This document shows, in pieces, positions 1-10,100 of a stretch of DNA of 64,000 nt. The stretch is from Sipunculus nudus (taxonomy: Eukaryota > Annelida > Sipuncula > Golfingiida > Sipunculidae). Position 1 is the first letter of the stretch. Every line of letters starts with the position of its first letter. The translations under genes were made by a program, and so were the position numbers. The notes below the pieces were generated by a model. The model had not been told where the DNA came from. It did no database searches and saw only the letters and a program-made list of their open reading frames with translations. The stretch spans positions 43,040,714-43,104,713 of the forward strand of contig CM049320.1 of NCBI GenBank assembly GCA_026874595.1. Reading direction: 5' to 3'.

Positions 1-385
1 GGAGGTGACCTGGATCACCACAATGCGGTCTGGAGATTACCTGGATTACCATCATGCGGTTTGGAGGTAACCTGGATCACCATCATGCGGTTTGGAGGTA
101 ACCTGGAGGTAACTTGGATCACCATAATGCGATTTGAAGGTAACCTGGATCACCATCATGCGATTTGTAGGTAACCTGGATCACCATCATGCGATTTGAA
201 GGTAACCGAGATCACCATCATGCGATTTTGAGGTAACCTGGATCACCATCATGCGTTTTGAAGGTAACCTGGATCACCATAGTGCGATTTTGAGGTAACC
301 TGGATCACCATTATGCGATTTGAAGGTAACCTGGATCACCAACATATGGTGTGGAGGTAACCTGAATCACCATCTGGCGGTTTTC
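1..385. repeat. 31-bp minisatellite at the window edge
   Basis: About twelve degenerate copies of a unit reading roughly GGAGGTAACCTGGATCACCA followed by TCATGCGGTTT. Copies differ by single substitutions and one has an 11-bp internal partial duplication near 100-112. The array runs off the left edge, so its full length is unknown. No open frame runs through it. Confidence 0.9.
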
Positions 386-884
386 CATTCAAAGGCTTCT
401 TCTCATTGTGACAAAATAGCCGATTGGGCCCAGAGAAAATGGTGCGTGACGCAAAAGTAAGTTGTTCGATATTAAGCGTACATTATATACCCAGAATACC
501 CAGAATAGCAAGGTTTTAAAAATGGTAAAAACCTGGCGGAGGGTATTCATGTATAGATCTAGTTAACGCTGATTAATTTTGGCTTTTTGGTAAATAAAGC
601 CCCTCAAGAAATGTATGAAAATTATACATGACATAGAGAACTAGATTAAAGTCAGAGACTAATTAAAGACGCGTCCATGGCGGGATGTTCATCCCTTGAA
701 CCTCTCACCAATCGTCGAGACGTGTTTTTTTTTTTTTTATTGTGGGAACAAAATAACTAAAAGCGAGCATAAAAACGTGGTTCTAGACGGGTCATCCCAG
801 GTAAGTACAATATGTATAAAATATATTAAAATCCAATATCATAGAACGGTGACTGATTTAAGAAAAATTATTGTTGGCCATTAT
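386..884. other. Unassigned AT-rich spacer
   Basis: No coding signal, RNA gene or repeat boundary recognised. It holds a short poly-T run near 725-738 and an ORF that spans the spacer and the following repeat, which looks like chance. Confidence 0.5.
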
Positions 885-1185
885 AGCTTATATCTACGGT
901 GGCTCGTAGAGGGCACACAAAATTTTATTTTTATTTCGTTCCCACGCGATTGTTTCTCGTTCTTACGCGATAGTATCTCGTTCCCATGCGATCATTATCT
1001 CGTTCCCACGCGAGAAAAGTCGCGTGTGCAAGCGTCAGTGTGATTACTAGCAAAAACCCTCATGTGGAATAAAATGTCTGTTGTATGTCAGAGCGGCAAT
1101 GCAACTTGAATTGTTTTTATGTATTCTATTGCTTGTGCTTGTTCGCCGAATGCTCTTAAGATAAATTTTACAGCGATTTTCATTG
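885..1185 (+). repeat. Dispersed repeat, copy 1 (CTCGTTCCCACGCG family)
   Basis: It starts with a CTACGGTGGCTCGTAGAGGG-like segment, then repeats TCGTTCCCACGCGAT-like motifs three to four times at 946-1010. It ends with a conserved tail (AAACCCTCATGTGG, then GCCGAATGCTCTTAAG and TTTTACAGCG). The same order of blocks returns at 1350-1640, so this is a dispersed or locally duplicated unit of about 290 bp. Boundaries are approximate. Confidence 0.7.
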
Positions 1186-1349
1186 CGTTGGTTTAAGATT
1201 TATCCATATATGTGTGTGTGTGTGTGTGTGTAAAATTATAAACAACAAAAGCACCTTTTGTCTCCTCATTCTTTCGGGAATAAAAACTTTTACGAGAAAA
1301 TTGCTCCATTTTCCCCCCAGGTCTTTTTTAATCCTTAACCCTAAGATAA

Positions 1350-1640
1350 TTTTCTACGGTAGCTCGTATAGGGCACACAGAAAATTATTTTTTGTCTCGT
1401 TTCCATGCGATAGTATCGCGTAGTCACGAGATAATTATTACGTGGCCATGCGTTAGTATTGCAATTTTAGCAAAAGCCCTCATTTGCACAAGAATGTCTG
1501 TGGTCTGTTGTCTGCTTTATGCCAGAGCGTTAATTCAACTTTAATTGTTTGTTTGTATGTGTGTTTACGCCGAATGCTCTAAGGTAAATTTTACAGCGGC
1601 TTTCTTTGCGTTGGTTCAAAATTTCATTGCGTTGGTTCAA
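1350..1640 (+). repeat. Dispersed repeat, copy 2 (CTCGTTCCCACGCG family)
   Basis: It is colinear with 885-1185: CTACGGTAGCTCGTATAGGG, then degenerate TCGTTTCCATGCGATAGTAT and ACGAGATAATTATTACGTGG motifs, then GCCCTCATTTGCACAAGAATG and the GCCGAATGCTCTAAGG tail. The copies are clearly diverged, so the duplication is not recent. Confidence 0.7.
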
Positions 1641-2261
1641 CTTGCCCATTCGGATGTGTTCAAGGAAAACTTTATCAAGCTTGTTTGATAGACTCTTATA
1701 TTCTAAACATATGAAATAAACTGAAACACTTGTTTTTTTTCTTCCAAGCAAATCTTAAATCTATAAGCGATAGGTTTAAGGGTTAGGGCTATATAATCTC
1801 GGGTATACCGAACAGGGAAACAATATGTCAGTTTATGTTATGTTTCAAGGGAAAAGCTTACAACAAAATGCCATAACTCTTCGTTATAGGCTTCGGAGGG
1901 GGGGGGGGGCAGGGGGACATGTCTCCCTCACTTTTTAAGGAGAGGTAGTGGTCCACCTTTTGTCCCCTCTTTCGGGGAAGAAAAGCATATTATGAGAAAA
2001 ATTCTCAGTTCAGGTATGTTTTTCATATTATGTTTATGTTTCATATCATGTTTTATCCCAACTACCCCCTCCCCTTCCCCGTACACATTCTCTGAACAAA
2101 CATGGCCCATGAGTGTTGCAAGAGTCGCTGTTGCACCATTTCAGGTCTCAGCGTATTAAGCCTGCCCAATATACATGCAAATAATTGACCATAATCTTTA
2201 TCAAGTGTAGGGAAACGTGCCTTAATGATTTATGATGCAGGTCTTACTGTATTGTCTATCT
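1641..2261. other. Spacer with a poly-G run and a short duplicated block
   Basis: A G10 run lies near 1901-1910. The segment at about 1950-2015 (CCTTTTGTCCCCTCTTTCGG) resembles 1253-1310 (CCTTTTGTCTCCTCATTCTT), so part of the neighbouring repeat may extend here. No gene recognised. Confidence 0.4.
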
Positions 2262-2445
2262 ATATTTATCTCGTTCCCACGCGATACTAACTCATCGATA
2301 CGAAATACTAGTAATTATTGCGTTGTCATTAGATACTATCGCGTGGGAACGAGATAATTATCGCGTGACCACGAGATACTATAGCATGGGAACGAGATAA
2401 AAAATAATTTTCTGTGTGTCTTAAACGAGACACTGTATAAATCCC
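2262..2445 (-). repeat. Dispersed repeat, copy 3 (mostly inverted motifs)
   Basis: CTCGTTCCCACGCGATACTA at 2270-2289 is followed by reverse-oriented forms: ATCGCGTGGGAACGAGATAA, then CGCGTGACCACGAGATACTA, then GCATGGGAACGAGAT. The motif thus occurs in both orientations in 180 bp and could form a hairpin. The conserved tail of copies 1 and 2 is not seen. Confidence 0.65.
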
Positions 2446-3068
2446 CTTATGGCCCGGTTTACTTAATATAATATAAAATATTATAATATAAAATAATATA
2501 GTGTAATATAATATAATATAAAATAACATGTGTGTCTAGGTGTGAGTGTTAGTGTGTGGGTGCTCTTAATCAGCCCCCTGGTATAAAAGATTAGAGGCTG
2601 CAATATATCATGTCAGATACAAATGTGAAGAAGCCACTTTGTCGGTATCACGTTATCACTGCCTGATAACGGACTACCAGGCATTATCTAGGTCCGATAT
2701 ATCACAATGAAATGATAAAAAACTGGTTTAGAGCCAGGGACCTGCAGAGTTGTGTGACGGAAAGTGGTTAGTCCGGCTTGACTTGTCAGCTCATAGTAAA
2801 GCACGTGAAGCGGGCAGTACGAGTGACGCGCTCACTATAACTCGTCTGACCTACATCATAGTGATTCAACGTCAGTACTAACCGATATCGCCTCATACTT
2901 GACTTTTTTCTCAAAAGATAGATTCGTGATTGAGAGATGGGACCACAAGATTTACGTTACGCTCAGATACTCCTTTATATTATAAACGTTAAATCAAAGT
3001 TATCATGACAGCAGCGTGCGCAAACAAACGCGCATTTGATCAAGTATTCATTTAAAAATCCCTTCTTC

Positions 3069-3121
<53 letters not shown>

Positions 3122-3866
3122 TTATATATAAACTCAAATTACGTGTGCACACATGCACATGTTACTTATCGTGTGCCAGCCGGCATGAATATACCCCTCA
3201 ATGCAATCACAGGCCTGAGCTGTGCCATGTGGCTTCACATCGGTAGTGACCATGCATAAGACACTACGACACGCACATACCAACACACCGGCTATTATCA
3301 TGTAAGCATGTACGTGTAAATGCGTACTCCAGACTTCACGAACAGTATCGGAGCACGTGGTGGTCTGTGATACTGGCTCGATGTTACAGGAATTCAGGTG
3401 GTTTGACAGATCGAAACATAATCCAGTGAGATTAGAGGATAACCTCCCGCGGCTGTATATTTGTAGTAATTACGGGTAATCTAAACAAAGAATCCAATTC
3501 CTAGTCAAAGAAAACGCAGCACATTGTGTTTGGGGTATGATCCGTACCTGTTATCAGGCGGCAGATAGTAGTTCACACCAGGTAGGCCTTTTATCACAAC
3601 ATTATGGACAACCGACATGGAAAACGACATTAAAACACATTTGGTAATTCTTTGTGAATATCAAATACCATGACTTTAATCTTAATGTACAAAGAAGGAA
3701 CTGTGGTCGAAGTTGATGATTATGTTGTTAACAGAGCGCGCTTGTCTCGACTCGTACTTTGCACCCGTGAGGCAGATTATGTACCGCTTAAAGAGACTGA
3801 CTTGTCCGAGTAAACGGACTTGTGCATTAAAATCCAGCTCAAAGCATAAAGGGACAACTAGCAAAC
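2446..3866. other. Upstream flank of the SLC17 gene, with an (AT)n tract
   Basis: It contains an (AT)n microsatellite at about 3070-3118 and otherwise mixed sequence without a recognisable gene. Promoter and 5'UTR of the transporter gene probably lie here, but I cannot place a transcription start. An in-frame stop (TAA, 3828-3830) precedes the chosen ATG, so the coding region does not extend further upstream without another exon. Confidence 0.5.
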
Positions 3867-3897
3867 ATGGATACACAAGATAGCACAAAGATGAAAG
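3867..3897 (+). CDS. SLC17 exon 1 coding part (10 codons + 1 nt)
   Basis: The start ATG at 3867 has A at -3 and G at +4, a good initiation context. It reads MDTQDSTKMK and ends in AAAG before an ideal donor GTAAGT at 3898. The split codon G|TG joins exon 2 in frame. A second in-frame ATG lies at 3891. Because the exon is so short the assignment rests on donor strength, phase and start context, not homology. Confidence 0.72.
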
Positions 3898-6800
3898 GTA
3901 AGTCAGACTAGGAAAGTAATAATAATAATAATAATAATGATAATGTTTCAGTCTAGTATGACCAGAAAGGTTGTTCGGCAGCAATATAATGTTATTACTG
4001 TTACCTGCGTCATTTTATCTATGACTGTCACCAAACTGTGACCCAACCACATGGGCCTCCCTGCTCTATTTACGCAACGTTTTTAATATACAGAATTTGA
4101 AAATCAGTATATTTACAAAAACACATCGACCTAGCTGAATTTACATTATTAGTTACCACTGCACGGATATCTCTTTCTGCATTCAGTTAACCGACGGTGA
4201 AATTGTCCCTCTGAAAGTTTACATTATAAAGGCACAAAGTTTGGTGCATTTATATACCAATGTACTTCTGTCGAATGAATATACATTATTCATATATATA
4301 AATATATATGATTTGCGTTTCGGACAGTGCCAACATTTCCATCCAAGAGATGGGATTACGCGATCGTGGGTTGCCTAGGGAACTTGTTTGTCTATGCCTT
4401 CCGCATCAATCTGAGTGTAGCAATAGTGTGTATGGTGAGAGAACCCATGCCAAACGTCACCAACAAGACAGCCATGCCAAATCCAGACGGGTGTCCCCAG
4501 CTGGAGAGACACAGAAATGTCACCTCACAGGTAACAATCCCAAAAGCTACGTGGTCAGCAGGACACAAATCGAAAACTACGTGCTCAACAGCTTACAAAG
4601 TCAAAAGCTACGTGCTCAACATGTACTAAAGTAAAAAATTACGTGCTCAACAGGTTACAAAGTCAAAAGCTGCGTGTTTTGCGTGTTTAACAGGGTAAAA
4701 AGTCAAAAGCGACGTGCTCAACAGCTAACAAAGTCAAAAGCTACGTGCTCAACAACTTATAAAGTCAAAACTACATGGCCAGTTTACATGCATCGGATGT
4801 TCCCTTAAAGTACTTAATCATAAACAATATTCCCAGTGTAAACATGTAGAGGAATGTCACCTTATAACTACCCAAGTTACATGTACAATATGTCAACTTA
4901 AGAATAACAAAGTCATATGCTATGTGCCCAGATTACATGCCAGGACAGCACACCAAAGGTATCATCGTCAAAACTTCTTGCAAAGAATATTAAGTCACGT
5001 AAAAAGTCAAAAGCTATGTGACGATTCTACGTGAAGGGGAATGTCATATATGACATATAACAGAATAGATATCTGTTTTGTGTTACAGGGCGAGTTTGAG
5101 TGGTCCCGGGAGCTGAGAGGTTACATCCTCAGCTCTTTCTTCTTCGGCTACATCCTGACTCAGATTCCAGGCGGACTGCTCTCACAGAGGTTCGGCGGCA
5201 AGCACGTTCATGGCACCGCCATGTTTGTCACCGCCCTTGCTAACCTGTTCCTGCCCGTGGCCACCAGGGCTCATGTAGGTCTGCTGATAACTCTCAGGGT
5301 CCTCATGGGGCTGTGTACGGTAAGTTTATGACACTGACGACCAGGGCCCACGTTGGTCTGCTGATAGCTCTCAGGGTCCACATTGGGCTGTGTAATGTAA
5401 GTTTATGATACTGACGACCATGGCTCACGTCGGTCTGCTGATGGTTCTCAGGGTCCTCATGTGGCTGTGTACGATGAGTTTATGACACTGACGACCAGGG
5501 CCCACGTTGGTCTGCTGATAGCTCTCAGGGTCCACATTGGGCTGTGTATTGTAAGTTTATGATACTGACGACCATGGCTCACGTTGGTCTACTGATAGCC
5601 CTCAGGTTCCTCATGGGGCTGTGTACAGTAAGTTTATGATACTGACGACAAGGGCCCACGGCGGTCTGCTGATAGCTCTCAGGGTCCTCATGTGTGTGTG
5701 TGTGTTAGGGTCGGGGGAGGTTATAACATATTTCAAAGGGGGAGGGGGGCACATTCCCCCTTTCACCCACTAAATTGTACCTATGACTGTGATACTAATG
5801 TTACATATTTTTTTGTCTAAAACAAAATCTGAAATATATGTAGGGAAAAAGGTTGACATTAAAATTTGAAAAAGTGGTAAAGACCAAACGTTTATAGTCA
5901 CGTGATGGATCAACTATTTCGAAAGTTTGAATGATTTTTATATTTTGCTTTTTTCTTTGTGGTGACCATACAGTTGAATGACACTCTAAATATGAATTCT
6001 GTTTTAATTATGTAAGCTCGGGTGAATGCGATGTTACTAAATGTAGGGTGTCCTATATTATATATTTTTCCAGGCAGTGCAATTAAATATGTCCTGAACC
6101 AGCACAGCACTAAACAGAACATGCGCAGTCAGTAAACATTAAAGTGAAATGATTTTTTAACACAAATAATAACTGACTGATACAGGCAGCACTATTTACA
6201 GGGAGTTTGTTTTCCCGCCTTGAACAACCTATGGGGACGATGGGCGCCCCCTCTCGAGCGAGGACGACTCCAGGTCTTTTGCTACTCAGGTATCATTCAG
6301 AATTCTTTTTGCTGTAGGGTTTCTGTTAGTAAAATCGTGAAACAAAAATATATACGACGGTGTTAAACTTACTCACGGAGATATTCAGAATACAGCTATG
6401 TTTGTTTGTATTATATGTTTTAAACTTATTTCTTTTTCATCAATATGCAAAAGCTAATTTGTAAATAATCTGGAATTTGTTCGTTCGATATGGAAATCGC
6501 AATAAACCGTGTCTGATTTGTTGCAGAATCCTTTATATTATTAATTGACATGTTTTGATTCTTCACTCCTGTTTTATACAGGGACCATGATAGGGAACAT
6601 CGTGACGTTGTCGATGTCCGGGTTTTTATGTGCGACTGGTGTGGACGGCGGATGGCCGCTCATTTTTTACGTCTTCGGTAGGTGTCGCCGCAAAAGGGTC
6701 TCAGGAGATTGGCCCATAACATTTTGTTCAGCGACTTAAATATATAACCTTAGTTCCCTAATATGACTTTCTTTGAAAATAATATGTATGTACAAAACCG

Positions 6801-7144
6801 GTTGAATGGCAACAGTACTTTAATGTTGGGCTGTACAGTAAGACAAATAAATTGAAAAGAAGACATCAAGTGATATTTGAATTTCACACAACAGGTGGCA
6901 GCTGTCTCGTATGGTACATCTGTTGGCTGCTCCTGGTGTACAACAGTCCCGCCACGCACCCGCGTATATCCCTCGAGGAACGAAAGTACATCATAGACGG
7001 CATCGGCCTCACAGAGGAAGCTAAAGGAAAAACGGTACCGCCTTCAGGTTTATAATCATGACAGATATTCAAACCATCACTATTCATAGCTGTATCACAT
7101 CTTTGATGGCCTTTCCCGTTTGTCGTGTATTGTAATATAGTAAA

Positions 7145-7187
<43 letters not shown>

Positions 7188-10100
7188 ATAGATAGATGGA
7201 AAGATGGATGGAGGGAGGGGGATGGACAGATAAATATGAAATATGTGTGTTTAAGATATCAATATAGAACATATAAGCACAGAAGTATATTGTATGTACC
7301 TCATGGCGGTATGTACATTGTATGTGCCTCTAGACAAATAGATAGATAGAAAGATAGACAGAAAGATAGACTGATAGATAGATATGTGTCTGCAAGATAT
7401 ATCTATGTAGAGCAGCTAGGTAAAGTATACTGATATTTTCCAATACACAGGTAGATACCTGACAAAGTAAAGGATGTACGCACGTTCCTTAACAGGCAAT
7501 CATATGTCATTTTTTTCTGACACAGAACTAAATATAAATGGGGACATAAATACTGCATGTACCTCATTGCGACATGTTTGTTATGTGTACATCATGGCGA
7601 CATGTATATTGTATGTCCCTTTTGGCGAAATGTATATTGTATGAACCTCATGGCGACCTGTGGCGACATGTATATGGTATGTACCTCATGGCGACGTGTA
7701 TATTATGTGTACCTATATATGAATGTATATTGTCTATACCTCATGGCGACATGTTTACTGTATGTACCTATGTCTGTAATTCATTGCGACAAGTATATTG
7801 TATGGACTTTATAACGACATGTATATTGTATGTACCTCATGGCGTCACGTGTATTGCATGTACCTCATTGCGACATGACCCTGCATTATGATCTATATCC
7901 CCAGCTTCCTATACCTTGGTTCCGGATGCTGACGTCACTGCCTGTTATCTCCATCTTCGTGTCTCATGTGTGCACCAACATCGGCAACTACACCCTGCTC
8001 ACCAGCCTGCCCACCTACATGAGGGACGTGCTAATGTTCGACATCAGGGCGGTGCGTCACGGTTATATCTATTTATAAATGCACTAGCTGATAAACACGA
8101 TATACCGCGCTTTTTACTGGGGTTTAGGATATATTTACTGAGATGTGAGATGGCTCATGTTTTATTCTGAGCTAAAAGATAAAAGAAAATATAGGTTTTC
8201 AGTGGCATACTGTCTCAATAAGATATGTATTAATATTTTTTTTACATTTAATTTGTGGCGCTGTGCTCGTGGCAAGAAATTCATACCCCGGTATGTTTAC
8301 CTTGAAGACCTGGTCAGTGATGATGTTTACATTGCGAACCGGAATAAGACGTGGGGGTATTCAGTTTTTTGATGATATTTGACTGGATTCTATCACTGGA
8401 CATACAAAGATTAGGTTGATGCGAGAAACACATAAAGATTAATTTAATGTACGTCGCAAAGAAACTGTTCATGAAGAAAGAAACAGAAATTTGCATGTCT
8501 CGTAAGTAGCAGAAGCGGACCCAACGGGACTCCATGCAGAGGATCCGTATCCCATTTTCAGCCGCCGCAACCTATTTTTCATCGTATGAGACATATTTTG
8601 AGGCCTCAGACACCGCCATCACTCCATCCCTGTTCATAAAATTGGGAAATTGAATTAGGTTTTGTCATTAATCCTCCTGGGTTGAACACTCCATTTAATA
8701 TAACGAGAAACGTGTTTTTCACTTTTACTGACCACGCACGTGGGTGAGAGCCTGTGTCAAATGTAAGGCCATGAATGCTCAAATCCCTCACTGAAAGCAA
8801 GCTTTATTAATATAACGATAGTCCTTTATCGTGTATTTGAGGTCAGTGACCACGATGCACGTACTCCGGTCATTGCCAAAGGCAGTTCAGCTGTGCTTGG
8901 TCTATCCTCCATGCAAGACCGTAAAAACCGGGAAAAAATCACTCAAAATTATATTTACATTTAAAATGATTTTTTTCTCATACCAACTATGTCTCGCACG
9001 GATAATAATCTTGAAAATGAGGTATGACAAAGTGTCATACGCATTGCGTTTTTAGAGGAAAAAGGGGGACCGATTACCTTTTTTTAGTATTAGATTCAGC
9101 TGTGTGCCTCTCAGTCACTCTCCTTTAGAACATTAATCTAGGAAATAAGACATGATGAAGAGGCTTTTTTATAAACAGAGAAATGGTTACAGCAGACATC
9201 CCTGGAGGATTCCGGTCCTTGCACTGATCTGCTCCGGCATGTTCCGTTGTACTACTCTCGAGGACATTCCTTGGTATGTGAACAAGGAGACCATCGTCTG
9301 CGCTACCAAAGGCGTTCTCAGAGTGGAGAGTTCTATTCCACAGACCGCTCGGTGATCATGCGTAGTGTGACAATATTGTCAATAAACAACCCGTCCTGTC
9401 TGAAGTCTGTCTGATGGTGATGGGGCCTGACATCAATTAAATGCTCTTTTCATTCTGTAAAGAATTACCAGCATCAGACAGCAGATTAATTTACTGGTAG
9501 TTCTTGCAGTCACACAGTTCTTCCTTCTTGGGCAGCTTGATGATGAGACTTTCCTCCCATCTTTTGGAGAGACCTTTCAAGGAGATAAGGAGGTTTTCCT
9601 TTGCTTGCCTCTGCTGGTATGTTGTGTGGGTCAGCTGAATTCCATTCTTTCGCTGATGCTAATCTTGTTTTTTAATTCTGGTAGGTTTATCACAACTGAT
9701 TGGCAGAGGTGACTCTGAAGATATCCGAACGGTTTTCATGTACTGATCGGTTCGGTAGCTCTGAAAGGTTCCCAGTCAATATATTAATCAATATTAAGTT
9801 ATTCTTAAAAAAAGCTCCCCTTGTTTGTTTTTATTGACTTATCTGACTGTTGGTATCTTGTGGCCAAATTCATGGTGATATCGTATAGGCCTTTTCATTC
9901 CCTCTATCATACTGCGGCTTGTTCTGCCTGTCTTACCAATTTGTAACCCCATGTACTGCGGCTTGTTCTGCTGTCTTACCAGTTTGTAACCTCTGTACTG
10001 CAGCTTGTTCTGCCTGTCTTACCAGTATGTAACCTCTGTACCGCGGCTTGTTCTGCCTGTCTTATCAGTTTGTTACCCCTGTACTGCTGCTTGTCCTGCC

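Noticed and set aside
4308-4634. 108-codon frame starting MICVSDSANIS as the SLC17 start
   Set aside because: It is in the wrong phase relative to the YAFRINLSVA coding frame and has no homology; the exon is entered through an acceptor at 4327.
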